Assembly: GCA_009760855.2 (NCBI GenBank)
Contig: WPIO01000014.1
Location: 585,001 to 617,500, forward strand
DNA from: Cristatella mucedo
Taxonomy: Eukaryota; Bryozoa; Phylactolaemata; Cristatellidae
Length of the DNA: 32,500 bases
Reading direction: 5' to 3'
Under the pieces are notes generated by a model. That model searched no databases and was not told the DNA's origin. It saw only the letters and a program-made list of their open reading frames with translations. Below are positions 1-10,979 of this stretch, piece after piece. The position numbers and the translations under genes were made by a program. Each line of letters begins with the position of its first letter. Positions within the stretch are counted from its first letter, which is position 1.

Positions 1-312
1 ACATCCCCTGATCTGACCACATTTAAAAGAAACTTAAAAACACACCTATTTAGGACAGCATTTAGTGGGTCCCTGTGATTCGTCCTTCACGTGCTTATGC
101 GTGCTGACACTGTGCATGCTGCCACTAACCACATTTGCATGCCAACCCTGTGCATGTCACCCCTAACCATTTTATTCATTTTGTTTGTTTTTCAAGCATG
201 ATTTTACTTACCATTCCATTGCATTTCCCTTTGCAGCAAATGTAAAGCGCCTAGAGAGAGATTAAGTTCTCTGAGGGTGCTTTATCAAGTACATTATTAT
301 TATTATTATTAT
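1..312 (+). mobile_element. LINE-A 3' end (L2-like retrotransposon), C-terminal codons plus 3' UTR and tail
   Basis: Bases 1-78 translate without interruption to a typical L2/CR1-type reverse transcriptase C-terminus (TSPDLTTFKRNLKTHLF...), ending at a TGA at 76-78. The 3' UTR follows, with the tract TGTGCATGCTGCCACTAACC. It ends at 241-300 in an L2-type hairpin (AAAGCGCC ... AGAGA/TCTCT ... GGGTGCTTT) and a (TTA)n run. The same UTR recurs at 11.2-11.46 kb and 25.25-25.47 kb, which defines the family. The 5' part lies outside the window. The assignment to the L2 group rests on motif memory; no search was run. Confidence 0.85.
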
Positions 313-344
313 CATTATTATAATCCAGCTTGCTTACCACTAAG

Positions 345-1395
345 AAGCTGGTGAGACTGGCGGGTTTGCCCTGGCTCTGCTTGACCTATCATCTGCATAT
401 TATCACGATATCCGATTTGAATGATTGAGAGCAACAATTGGTCTGGAAGACGAGGCACCGGCATGGTTCAAATCGTACGTGGCCGATCGTGGTCGCATGG
501 TGGTCACATCTCATCCAACAGACCAGTCACCTAACTAATCCGAAGGGTCCACTCTCGGTCCTTTGCTGCTAAACATTATACTGTGCCGCTGGGAAAAGTG
601 ATTCGGGCACATGGAATCAGCTATCAGTTTTAAACTGACGAAATACAGCCGTGTTCGTCATTAAACCATCGGAATTAGCTGCCGTAACTGACAAACTGAA
701 TTCTTGCCTTTCGGACATTCGAGCATTGATGTCGGCAAATTTCCTTGAACTAAACAATGAAAAACCGAACTTCTACTCATAAGACAATCCAAGAGTGCAG
801 CACAGCTAGCCAGCACGTTCGATATAAGATTAGGGACTGCCTAATACAGAGGCTTGCTAAAAATCGAACTAGCGTCCAGGATCTGTCATGGCTGGACTAA
901 TGCGACTCCACTCCAGTTTGGCTAGGCTATCGGAAAAAAGCCATTAAACCTCTGCAGCTGGTGATGAACATGGCTGCAAGGCTAGTCAACAAATCCAAGA
1001 GATTCAATAACGTGTCTCGTTTGTAGATGGAGCTGCAATAGCTTCCGCTTGATCAATGGATACAGAACACAATTCTAACTCTGACCCACAACTTCTGCTA
1101 TGGCATGGGTCCTTCATACCTAGCTGAACTGATGCATCCGTGCCGGCCTACTTGAACTCTCGGTCTTTTACCGACAATAAATCAGCTGGTCCATTCCTCT
1201 GCTTAAGACCTCTGGCTCCTCAACTGCCCTCCTGCCTCAGCTATGCCTATCACATTCTCTTTGTTGTGTGAGATGTAGTCTGTTGGCTACGCAATAGGTG
1301 CAGGGAGCCACTTAGGTTGCAAGTGCATGTATAAATCTCTCCAGTGTAATACCAATTAGTCATTGTGGTTTTGTGGAGTTACAGATAGGGATATA
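345..1395 (+). mobile_element. LINE-B copy 1, highly decayed reverse transcriptase and 3' UTR
   Basis: This is a degenerate, 5'-truncated copy of the family best seen at 2645-6086. Recognisable remnants are the finger-palm junction (ATIGLEDEAPAWFKSY near 435-480), a corrupted QGS-LGPLL segment near 545-575, a damaged YADDTQ region near 630-655 and the thumb region at 950-1200. The 3' UTR keeps the family signature GTGGAGTTACAGA at 1372-1384. Many stops and frameshifts make it non-coding. It begins within about 35 bp of the (TTA)n tail of the preceding LINE-A. Confidence 0.75.
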
Positions 1396-1511
1396 TGAGA
1401 TGACATTCAACATGCAGCACATAATTCCGATAATGGAAATCAAGACCACTGACTAGCCGTGAAGGCATTCTTCTGAATAACTTTATTCAATCAACTGAGA
1501 TAAAGCTTTGC

Positions 1512-1660
1512 TGGTGTGGCCGAGTGGTTAAGGCACTTGCCTCGACCAAAGTCAAAGTGAACATATTTGATCACTTGAGGTCGTAGGTTCGAGCTCCACC
1601 CATGGCATACGTGAAGCGCCCAAATATAGATAAAGTTCTCTCATTGTGCTATACAAATGA
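1512..1660 (+). mobile_element. SINE-1 copy a (tRNA-derived head, L2-type tail)
   Basis: A box A (TGGCCGAGTGG, 1517-1527, perfect consensus) and a box B (GGTTCGAGCTC, 1586-1596, one mismatch) form a tRNA-like RNA polymerase III promoter. A unique body and the tail GTGAAGCGCCCAAATATAG...GTTCTCT...GTGCTATACAAA follow. The same tail ends the LINE-A copies, so L2-type machinery probably mobilised this SINE. Compared with the other SINE-1 copies it has about 25 extra bases between the boxes. A CA microsatellite follows the tail directly. Confidence 0.8.
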
Positions 1661-1666
1661 ATATCA

Positions 1667-1667
<1 letters not shown>

Positions 1668-1729
<62 letters not shown>

Positions 1730-1733
1730 ACAG

Positions 1734-1765
<32 letters not shown>
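1668..1765. repeat. (ACGC)n/(CA)n microsatellite
   Basis: A short run of CACG units passes into a long CA run with a few CAGA interruptions. It starts where the SINE-1 tail ends, so it may have grown from the SINE tail. The reading frames through it (alternating Thr-His or Cys-Val) are repeat artefacts. Confidence 0.97.
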
Positions 1766-1957
1766 GTTTATTCCTTTCTCCTAACTTGTTAAAATTTAAA
1801 GCCAAGCTCAAGACCGTTTCTGTTTCTCTCCAAACTTCCTTAACCCATATGAAGTCTTGTATGAGCACTCGTGTGTACTCCAGCCCTGATAGTCACATTC
1901 ACTAGATATTCAGTAGATATTCTTCTTTCCAGCCCATGCAACCTGCTCAGATCTAAA

Positions 1958-2105
1958 AAAAATATATAATTCATTTATATAGCGCTCCAAGAGAACTTAA
2001 TCTCTGTTCAGGTGCTTCACATATGCCTCGGGGCTCGAGCCCACGACCTCAGTCAGACCTTGGTCGGGGCGAGCACCTTAACCACTAGACCAAACCAGCT
2101 CGGCG
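1958..2105 (-). mobile_element. SINE-1 copy b, reverse orientation
   Basis: On the minus strand it reads GGTTTGGTCTAGTGGTTAAGG (box A region), then CTCGCCCCGACCAAGG, box B as GGCTCGAGCCC, and the L2-type tail GTGAAGCACCTGAACAGAG with its TTAAGTTCTCT hairpin, ending in an AT-rich stretch. It is very close to the copies at 7335-7480 and 23955-24115. Confidence 0.85.
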
Positions 2106-2333
2106 AGCTAGTTCTTTTAGGATGTTACACAAATACATTATCGTTCTTCTTATTATTATTTCAAGAAATTTCTTTCATTAGCTAATGTCTCCAGCACATC
2201 CATAGGGCCTTTCACAACTGCTGCAGCCACTTTTGAGGATTGGAATCACAAAAAGAACTGGGAGTGGTCGATAAGAAGCAAGACTCTTAAATCCCAAACT
2301 AATGGGCCCAAAAAACAGCTCATAAGGAGAACT

Positions 2334-2341
2334 GTATAGAC
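2334..2341. repeat. 8-bp target-site duplication, left flank of hAT MITE
   Basis: GTATAGAC directly left of the terminal repeat matches GTACAGAC directly right of the other end (6188-6195) at 7 of 8 positions. Eight-base duplications are characteristic of hAT transposons. Confidence 0.75.
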
Positions 2342-2383
2342 CAGCAGTTTTCAACCTGTGGGTCGCGACCCCTTTAAGGGTCG

Positions 2384-2553
2384 CCGTGGTGGCTCACTAG
2401 GTAAGGCAGTTGCTTTTCACGACCTTGGTTCCGAGATCATGGGATCGAATCCTGTAGTGGGTGATCCTTTATCGCCGTTGCAAGCGGTGGTGATAGCCGT
2501 AAAGACTCTTCTGTCACTACACAAAAGAGGCTGTTAAATCAGCTAGTATTTTG
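2384..2553 (+). mobile_element. SINE-2 copy a, inserted in the MITE
   Basis: A 170-bp element flanked by a perfect 10-bp duplication TTAAGGGTCG (2374-2383 and 2554-2563), which is MITE sequence. Box A-like TGGCTCACTAGG (2390-2401) and box B GGATCGAATCC (2442-2452) give a tRNA-derived head. The body holds CGCCGTTGCAAGCGGTGG, which can fold. The end, AATCAGCTAGTATTTT, matches the copy at 21.0 kb. It does not carry the L2-type tail of SINE-1. Confidence 0.88.
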
Positions 2554-2644
2554 TTAAGGGTCGAACAGAGTCTTTCACAGTTATATTTCTCAGGGGTCGG
2601 TCACCTAACACCATCGGACAACAGGCATTTCCATATTTCATTTC

Positions 2645-5600
2645 CACCGGCACTAGAGAGCGGCCTCGGGCGAGTCCTAGCTCGGTGTGGACCTTTACCT
2701 AATTTTTCCGTGATACCTTCAGGTATTCCTCTGCTATCTTCGCTGTGACTGTTTATGAGCTGTCCTCGGATATGCTATACTAAACACGACCTGCTTAGCA
2801 TAAGGTGCGATGTCGGCATTAGTCGATACCTACCGGCGGGGCCTTCTTCGGTGGGTCAGTGAGAACCTTCCTGCATCCTGTGTTTGCACCATCAACAGCT
2901 CGGCTATCAAACCTACGACCCATAAGTTTAAAGCGCTTAATAGTACTTGTTGCGGTAGTAGCTCACTTGCCGTGGCCCAGCACGTTGTGAAACGTCGACC
3001 GGCAGCTGTTACAAAGGTCCTATTCAAATTCGAAGGGCCCACGTCCGCCGAGCCGGATATATGGCAATGTGAATACAAGCCACTTCATCGCCCCAGCTGT
3101 GGGACAGCCTCTTAAATTCAGCCAACTAAATGTCTGCTTGCTAAAATCCAAGGAGCTACTTATCCGCGATCAGTTGGTCCAGGAGAAGCTAGATGCATTT
3201 TTGCATATCAAAACTTGGATACTCCTTGTTCCAGTTGCTGTATATCTGAGACAACTCCACCGATTTCTCATTCTATCAGTCCATGCGTTCTGAAAAGATT
3301 GGTGGCAGGGTTGCAATTGTTGTTAGCGAATTGTTGGGCTATAAGAGTGCAGTTTTTCGCATGAGCCATAGTTTGATTCAGTTGCAATCAGGTCTTCATC
3401 GAAGACAATGCCTCCCACTGTTGTGATATACCGACCTCCTTCTGGCTGTCTAAATTTGTTTATATAAGAGTTCTCAGAGTTACCCACTAAAATATTTGCA
3501 TGTGACAGGCCTTTACTGATTGCTGGAGACTTCAATATTCATGTTGACAACACAATCAGCAGCCAGGTCTGCTCATTTCTTAACTGTCTGGAAAATTTTG
3601 GTTTAGTCCATTACGTTAATCATACCACCCACATCGGTGGCCCTATTCAAGATCTCGTGATAACTAAGGATGTCCTCCCCACTGACCTTGTGGTGTGCCC
3701 ACTGACCCTCTCAGATCATTGTTCGGTCTCGTTTACTGTTCCTGCTCCCTTGTAGGTACAGGGTAATGTCGAACTTGTCCAGCGATGTAACTTGAAATAG
3801 ACAGAGTTTTGAAATTTGTTTGTAGTGCAGGTCTCCTTCATCTGCATTCAGACTCGACCAGCAGCCTCAATACCCTCACTGATGCTATGAACATGACACT
3901 CAGGAGTGCTCTTGACAAGGATGCTCTCGTTCATTCTATCCGTGTACAGAGTCGTGGAGATTCCTTTCATTTAAAAAAACTCCTAAAGACACGCTGGGTT
4001 AAGCGCAGGCTTGAACATAGGTTCAAGAAATCGGGGTCCGATGAAGGTGAACTCAATTTCAAAGACTACCTTGAAGTTTACACCCGGAAGCTTAAAAAAG
4101 CCAGGGCTTCTCTTTTCACTCGAAAGCTAAATTCCTGCTAGTCGGACCCTAAACAGATTTATAAGACAGTCAGCCATTTACTAACCAAAGCTGATAGGTC
4201 TGACTCCCCCGATGTTGACGGCTCAGCCGAAAGGTTTTCAGCCTTCTTTACTGAGAAAATTGTGCACATTCGTGCCTCCATAATGCCCCCTCCGACTGAA
4301 GCGATTTCGGAATCACAACCTGTGACCTTCCTTAAAAGGTTTTCCGAGGTTTCTGCATGCGCTGTGGCTACCTTAATAAGGTCTAGCAAAACGAGCTCGT
4401 CTACTGAAGACCTTATACCATCATCTCTGTGGTCTTTAGTGGCAGACCAACTCAGCCCTGCCATAACCGAGATTTTTAACGCTTCTTTGAGGAAAGGGGG
4501 TCGTCCCCAAGTCCTTCAAATCGGCAATCATTAGATACCTATTTTAAAAGCCTGGATTAGATACAGAGGTCCTTGCAAACTATCGCCCAGTTTCCCTTTC
4601 CCCTTTCTTATCAAAGATTTTTGAAAAAATTGTTGCTAAGCAGCTGGTTGAACATGAAAAGAATGAAATGTCAGAAACATTTCAATCAGGGTTCAAGAGG
4701 CAACACTCCACTGAAACTGCTCTCCTCCGTGTTAAGCAATGACATTCTAGGAGGCAACGATGACGGCACTGCCCTAGCTCTGCTACATCTGTCACCTGCC
4801 TTCGACATCATTGATCACGAAGTTCTACAGGAACGATCGGTGTGGCAGATGAGGCACTGGCATGGTTTAAATCGTACTTGCCTGATCGTGTTCAATCCGT
4901 GTCGTGTGAAGGTCAGGTCTCACACACGAGACGAGTCACCAGTGGAGTCCCTCAAGGGTCTGTACTCGGTCCCTTACTGTTCTCTATCTATACTCAATCT
5001 CTGGGAAAAGTGATTAAGGCCCATGGAATAGGATATCACATTTATGCTGACGATACTCAGCTGTATTTGTTATTCAAACCGTCGGAATCTATTGCAGCCA
5101 CTGACAAACTGAATGCTTGCCTTACCGACATTCGATCCTGGATTTCGGAAAACTTTTTGAAACTAAATGACGATAAAACCGAACTACTGCTAATAGGACA
5201 CCCTAAGCGTGTGGCTGGATTAAAAGGCTTTGCTCTTCTAATAGTGATGCTGTTGTGCGGCCATCCCCATGTGCTCGAAATTTAGGTGTCGTTTTCGACA
5301 GCTGCCTCAATTTTAAAAGCTTAATTCAGAAGACTGCTTCTACACCTAGCCACCACGTCTGATCCTATCTAAGATTAGGAGCTGTCTTCCACATTTGCTT
5401 GCAAACAATTTAAGTGGTTCATTGGTTCCGTCTTGGCTTATTGACTATTGTAATTCCCTTTTGGCTGAGCTACCAAAGAAAGCAACTAGGCCACAGCAGC
5501 TGGCTATGAATATGGCTGCAAGGCTAGTCTTCAAGTCCCAGAGGTTTGAGCATGTGTCTCCTTTGCTGAAAGAGCTAGAATGGATGCAGGTTGAGCAACA

Positions 5601-6086
5601 GATACAGAGCAAAGTTCTTATGCTGACCCGCAAGGCCTGCCACGGCTTGGCTCCTCCACACCTAGCTGAACTGCTTCACCAGTTTCAGCCTCTTCGAGCC
5701 CTCAGGTACTGTATGGACAATACATTAGCTGTTCCATTCCTTCGCTTAAAGACCATTGGTGACAGAAGCTTTAGCTCTGCAGGTCCTAGACTGTAGAACT
5801 TGCTTCCACAATTCTTACGAAACGACAACTACTCTCCTGCTGCCGACTATGGCTCATTCTTTCCAGGGATCCTGATCTGCTACTTCCATGCTACTCATTA
5901 CCTCAACAGCTCTCCTGACTCTGCTATGCTTCCCACTTTCTCTTTGATGCATGAGACGAAGTCGGTTGGCTACCGAACTCGTACCGAAAGCCGCTTAGGC
6001 TGTGAGTGCGCTATAACAAAAACTCTTCCGGGTAACACAGACATAGTCTGTACGGCTTTGTGGAGTTACAGACAGAGATAAATTAC
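2645..6086 (+). mobile_element. LINE-B copy 2, near full-length L2-like LINE, inactivated
   Basis: Bounded by a 10-bp duplication ATTTCATTTC (2635-2644 and 6087-6096), so about 3.44 kb. Order of domains: a 5' region with an open stretch of about 100 codons (2810-3112) of unknown role; AP endonuclease (SQLNVCLLKSKELLIRD near 3117, GDFNIHVDN near 3525, SDHCSVSF at 3711); a linker; reverse transcriptase (FQSGFKRQHSTETALL near 4681, [14 protein letters not shown] near 4950, catalytic YADD at 5043-5054, [12 protein letters not shown] near 5160); then the C-terminal region to about 5830 (FLRNDNYSP). Stops near 3754, 3798 and 4138 and several frameshifts (for example near 4510, 4835 and 5235) inactivate it. 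The 3' UTR ends TGGAGTTACAGAC plus an ATTAC-like tail. Confidence 0.9.
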
Positions 6087-6187
6087 ATTTCATTTCTCAC
6101 ACAATAATTTTTATGGCTGGGAGCTGCGACAACATGAGGAACTGAATTAAAGGGTCGCAGTTGCATTAGGAAGGTTGAGAACCACTG

Positions 6188-6195
6188 GTACAGAC
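6188..6195. repeat. 8-bp target-site duplication, right flank of hAT MITE
   Basis: GTACAGAC follows the right terminal repeat and pairs with GTATAGAC at 2334-2341, with one mismatch. Confidence 0.75.
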
Positions 6196-6725
6196 TAAGA
6201 AAGCTGAGAACGAATGCAGGGGCATGTTCCGTGTTACCGTGAATACTCCAGAGCACGAGGAGAACTCGAGCCCCTCTGGTTCAAATGTTATGAGCAAAGT
6301 CCAAGTACAGTCATATGCTACTTGCCAGGACGGCAGAAACCCAATCCAGGTATCCAGTGAACGTCTGAGTGTGGGATCAAACTGCTAGTGGACCGGTGCA
6401 GGACCAGTGCATGTCGGCCAGATGCAGGCCTTTGATAGATCAAGCCATTGCTATTGGCCCTACGTATAACTGCTACATGGACCTTTAAGTTGAAGCCATT
6501 GAACCACGTATCGCCTAGCTGCTGCCAGTAGGGTCGGTAGGCCTACCGTGTGAACAGTGCACTGGATGGATACACTCAAAATTTTCTTTCTGACACAGTA
6601 AGTGGCTTCTTCAAGTTTAGCTGAGACACAACAGCACCATCAAACTAGATTTTCTTTTCAGCTATGCAAGTAAGACTCTGCTAGGAAATGATTTAGCTGC
6701 CCAGTTCTTTTATTTACAGACTGTG
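6196..6725. other. Unannotated stretch
   Basis: About 530 bases of mixed composition. I see no reading frame, repeat family or splice pattern that I can support. Confidence 0.6.
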
Positions 6726-7035
6726 TGCAGCGAGTTTGCTCTGCAGGTCCCAGACTTAGGTACTTGACTTTCACAGTTCATCTCACAATGACCATACAGG
6801 ACAGCTTTTCTCCAGCTGCCGATATTGGCACTTCCTTTCCGGCTGCCATGTGCTGCTTGCCGAGACGCTACATAATTCCTCGAATGCCCGACTCACGAGT
6901 TTCGCAATTTTTGTTTGCAAAGGGAGACGAAGTCTGTTGCCAATGGCTACCGATTTAGCACGAAAGCTCCTTGCTGCCAAAAGTACACTATAGTCCTCAC
7001 GACTGCGTGGATTCGAAGACTGACGCAAGAACACA
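6726..7035 (+). mobile_element. LINE-B fragment, old and degenerate
   Basis: Weak but collinear similarity to the C-terminal and 3' UTR part of LINE-B copy 2. TTTGCTCTGCAGGTCCCAGAC matches the SSAGPRL segment, CTTTTCTCCAGCTGCCGA matches the NDNYSPAAD segment, and GAGACGAAGTCTGTTGCCAATGGCTACCG matches the early 3' UTR at about 5950. Reading frames are broken. The right limit is uncertain. Confidence 0.6.
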
Positions 7036-7334
7036 CAGCAAAACCACCAGGTCTGCATCCATATACATTCACCCCAACGCAAGCAAGACTTCCAAGCTAC
7101 CTCTACGGTTCTTTTGTAGAGCTATTATACTCCCAGATATTCCCCAGTGAAATCCACATGTCGGTTCAGCTAAAATTACAATTTATGTGCACAATGATGC
7201 ACAGCATAAAGAAAATGCACAAAGGGGTGTCCTGGCATACCACTTAGCAAGAGTTTACAATGCAGCAGCAGAATCGAGGTGGCAGCACTGCTAGCAACGA
7301 ACAAAAAGGCAAATGGCCACCCTGATGGGTGCGA
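7036..7334. other. Unannotated stretch
   Basis: About 300 bases between a LINE fragment and a SINE. Nothing recognisable on either strand. Confidence 0.5.
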
Positions 7335-7480
7335 TGAATAAATAAACAATGCATTTGTATAGTGCCCAAAGAGAACCTAAATCTCTATTCAGGCACTTTG
7401 CATATGCCACCATGGGGCAAGAGCCCACGACCTAGGCCAGAACTAGTCGGGGCGAGCGCCTTAACCATACTGGGCCAAAC
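7335..7480 (-). mobile_element. SINE-1 copy c, reverse orientation
   Basis: The minus strand reads GTTTGGCCCAGTATGGTTAAGGCG (box A region with an insertion), CTCGCCCCGACTAG, box B as GGGCTCTTGCCCC, then GTGCCTGAATAGAGATTTAGGTTCTCTTTGGGCACTATACAAATG, which is the L2-type tail. It lies beside a run of ten G at about 7481. Confidence 0.8.
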
Positions 7481-7485
7481 GGGGG

Positions 7486-8714
7486 GGGGGAGGGGGACAG
7501 CACTGCTTAAATTGATAGCATCGGCGTGTAGCAAAGCAGCAACAATGCGTCTAAGCAGCAAAACAGCAAAGTGTCGAGTGCCACGATTCGATAAACCATT
7601 ACCCATACATAGAAGTGGACCTCACTCATCGGGCAGTATGCATTGGTCTGCTGGGCACTAACACAGAGCTGCATTGCTGGACACTATCGTTTGACAGTGT
7701 CCACTTATATATCACCAGAAGTTGAGCAAATGAGCACGGGTTCAGACGTATTTTTGAATACAATCAAACGCACAAGTATTTGGACGATCTAAATTTACTC
7801 GATTAGCAGCTGTTAGCAAGCCCCTGTCCGACTGAACCTGAGCCAGGATGTACACCTTGTCGACTAATTATTGAATATCCAAGTACAAATTGCCAAGACA
7901 ATGGTAAAGAACGTGGACAATATGCCTAAAATAAGCCCAAATCTAAAACCTCCGATCTATTCAAGAAGATCATCGGGGACTCACTACTTAAGTCGGAACA
8001 AGGAGTGGGGGGGGGGTAAATGGGATAGCAAGAACAAATCATAGGCTAGAATAACCTGGTGCTAGGACGAACCACATGTACAGACGACATGTTCTGGGAA
8101 GTAAGCCGACTTATCATTTACTTAAATCAAGATGCTAGGCTGGTAGGCGAGCTCACGAATGCCGTCAGCCGAGGGTTTCGGACAAATTAACTAGATCGAG
8201 GAAACTAAGAATGGTCCTATAAGTTTTGCCAGAGAGAATAGCAACCACGTTTAAGTTCAAAAGTTCAGGCAGTCGAGAGAATAAAAAGTAAGGCTCCTGG
8301 ACAAGTTCCGGGCTGCAGTCTCTGAAGCTCAAGTGTGAGACTACACTTTTGAGAGAATGAGAGACCAAACCTACGGCGAGGAAAAGCTAAGCATTAACTT
8401 ACACTGCACAGTTGCGGGCGGATACTCTGCCAACTGCTTGTATGTTACTGTATCCTGTAGCCTGGGTGTACTGAATCATGATCATCTCTGGCGATTCCAC
8501 ACATACAGGCAGGTCGTCCCAATGTGATTTCGAGGGTTCGTTCAGTTTAAATTGGTAGGACTGGTTCTCACCGACCAAAGTACTAAACGGCCAAAAATAA
8601 ACTACTGCTTTCGGCATCCAGTTGCTGCTGCATGTATCTCAACCATTGTATTACACATTCTCCGGCAGAACGTCGGGGGGGGGGGGAGGGCAGCCACCAC
8701 TTATACTGCTACAG
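7486..8714. other. Unannotated stretch with three poly-G runs
   Basis: Runs of ten or more G occur near 7481, 8008 and 8674. Short reading frames here (for example 8165-8368 and 8399-8617, minus strand) show no recognisable domain and no family match from memory. I support no gene here. Confidence 0.5.
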
Positions 8715-10565
8715 GTCTAACGTAATGTAATGTATCTGCGTCTGTAACTCCACAAAGCCATGTAGACTGTGTGGGTGTTACACAGGAGAGTGTGCATTTA
8801 CAACCTAAGCGGCTTTCGGTTCGCGTTCGGCAGCCAACAGACTTCGTCTCACGCAACAAAGAGAAAGTGGGAAGCATAGCAGAGCCAGGAGAGCAGCTGA
8901 GGTTGTGAGTAGCCTAGAAGTAGCAGCTCAGGATCACTGAAAAGGATGAGCCATTGTCGGCAGCAGGAGAGTCGTTGCCGTAGCGGAAGAATGTGGAAGC
9001 GAGTTCCACAGTCTAGGACCTGCAGAGCTCAAGCTTCTGTCGCCAACGGTCTTTAAGCGGAGGAATGGAACAGCTAATTTATTGTCAATACAGGACCTGA
9101 GGGCTCGAAGAGGCTGAAACTGGCGCAGCAGTTCAGCTAGGTACGAAGGAGCCAAGCCGTGTGGGCCCCGCATAAGAACTCTGCTGTGTCCGTTGCTCAA
9201 CCGGCATCCATCCTAGCTCTTTTAGCAAAGGAGACACGTGCTTCAACCTCTGGGACTTGAAGACTACCCTTGCAGAAATATTCATAGCCAACTGCAGTGG
9301 CCTAGTTGCTTTCTTTGGTAGCAAAGCCAAAATGGAATTACGATAATCTAGTTAAATTTTTTGCAAGCCTCTGTGGAAGATAGCTCCTAATCTTAGATAG
9401 GGATCGGACGTGATGGCTAGCTGTAGAAGCAGTCTTCTGAATGAAGCTTTTAAAATTGAGGCAGCTGTCGAAAACGACACCTAAATTTCGAGCACATGGG
9501 GATGGCCGCACAATAGCATCGCCTATTAGAAGAGCAAAGCCTTTTAATCTAGCCACACGCTTAGGGTGGCCTATGAGCATCAGTTCGGTTTAATCGTCAT
9601 ATAGTTTTAAGAAGTTTTCCGATATCCTGGATCAAATTTTGGCACGGCAATCGTTTAGTTTATCAGTTGCTGCAGCAGATTCCGACGGTTTAACAAATAC
9701 AGCTGAGTATCGTCAGCATAAAAGTGATATCCTATTCCATGAGCCTGTATCACTTTTCCCAGGGGTTGAATATAGATGGAGAACAGCAAGGGACCGAGTA
9801 TGGACCCTTGAGGGACTCCACAGGTGACCCGTCTCGTGTGTGAGATCTGACCCCCGTAAGACACGGATTAAACACTATCAGACAAGTACGATTTAACCAT
9901 GCCAGTGCCTCATCTGCCAGACCGATCGTTGTTCGTAGAACATCGTGATCAATGGTGTCAAAGGCAGCTGATAGATGTAGCAGAGATAGGGCAGTGCCAT
10001 TCCTGTCATCGTTGCCAACTAGAATGTCATTGTTAACACGGAGGAGAGCAGTTTCAGTGAAGTACTGCCTCTTGAACCCGGATTGAAATGTTTCTGACGT
10101 TTCATTTTTTCTATTATGTTCAACCAGCTGCTTAGCAACAATGCTTTGAAAAATCTTTGACAAGAAAGGGGAAAGGGAAACTGGGCGATAGTTTGCAAGG
10201 ACCTCTGTATCTAATCCAGGCTTTGAAAATATGTATCTAATGATTGCCGATTTGAAGGACTTGGGGACGACCCCCTTTCCTCAAAGAAGCATTAAAAATC
10301 TCGGTTATGGCAGGGCTAAGTTTTTTCTGTCAGTGAAGACCACATATATGATGGTATAAAGTCTTCAGTAGACGAGCTCTTTTTGCTAGACCTTATTAAG
10401 GTAGCCACAGCGCATGCAGAAACCTCGGAAAACCTTTTAAGGAAGGTCACGAGTTGTGATTCCGAATCGCTTCAGTCGAAGGGGGCTTTATGGAGGCACG
10501 AATGTGCACAATTGTTGCAGTAAAGAAGGCTGAAAACGTTTCGACTGAACCGTTAATATCATTAA
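8715..10565 (-). mobile_element. LINE-B copy 3, 5'-truncated, inactivated
   Basis: Minus-strand copy of about 1.85 kb. The 3' end at 8715 shows the ATTACATTACGTT-like tail and TTGTGGAGTTACAGAC. On the minus strand the linker starts near 10565. The reverse transcriptase then gives FQSGFKRQYFTETALL (within 9750-10163), [13 protein letters not shown] and [11 protein letters not shown] (within 9655-9864). The C-terminal region (DRSLSSAGPRLWNSLP) lies within 8934-9200. Frame changes near 9860, 9660 and 9335 prevent a product. Similarity to copy 2 ends abruptly at about 10565, the usual sign of incomplete reverse transcription. Confidence 0.88.
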
Positions 10566-10975
10566 GTCTAGCAGGGCTACAGGGTGCCACTTGGAGCCTT
10601 TACCTGTGGCCTCACTAATTCAGCTGGGAGGAGGACAGGGGAGGGTAAAGGCCAAAAGGTCGGAGTTGCAGCCTCCTGAACCTGGTCTGGGTCTCCAGGG
10701 AGAGCACATAGCAGCGGTCATGGCACGACAGCAGCAGAAACCATCATCAGATTCATTCCTGCTGATACAAACGATCGTCTCATACAGAAGCTTCACTACT
10801 TTGGCAGGAAAATGGATTCAGACTCGGCCCCTTAGACCAACTGGACGCTTCCTGTCTTGCACTCGACCTGGCTGTGGCCGACTGCGGCCGAGCAGAGGCA
10901 GGCAAAGACCTTCTATACAAGCTGGTGCGACCTAAACGGTTTAGTAGGGGTTAAACCATCACCAACATCTCGGAT
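10566..10975. other. Unannotated stretch
   Basis: About 400 bases, fairly GC-rich, with an open frame at 10591-10935 (plus) that shows no recognisable domain. It may be host unique DNA between two LINE insertions. Confidence 0.5.
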
Positions 10976-10979
10976 GGTG

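Larger units (their letters stand above)
2342..6187. mobile_element. SPIN-like hAT MITE (about 214 bp) split by a SINE and a LINE
   Basis: The left end starts CAGCAGTTTTCAACCT and runs into GTGGGTCGCGACCCCTTT. The right end, read inward, is CAGTGGTTCTCAACCT followed by TCCTAATGC. The terminal repeats match at 13 of 16 positions. From memory, these ends and the internal blocks (AACATGAGGAACTG, AATTAAAGGGTCGC, AGGGTCGAAC) resemble the SPIN group of hAT-Charlie elements, known for horizontal transfer among animals. Removing the SINE (2384-2553) and the LINE (2645-6086), with one copy of each duplication, leaves about 214 bp: 2342-2383, 2564-2644 and 6097-6187. There is no transposase, so it is non-autonomous. 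Confidence 0.82.

Noticed and set aside
1512-1600. Genuine tRNA gene
   Set aside because: The A and B boxes are present, but the acceptor stem does not pair and the L2-type tail shows a SINE.
1552-1905. Open frames through the CA repeat
   Set aside because: They are alternating two-residue translations of a dinucleotide run on both strands.
7481-8690. Poly-G runs as regulatory quadruplexes
   Set aside because: Each is a single homopolymer without a nearby gene start; simple mutation or sequencing slippage explains them.
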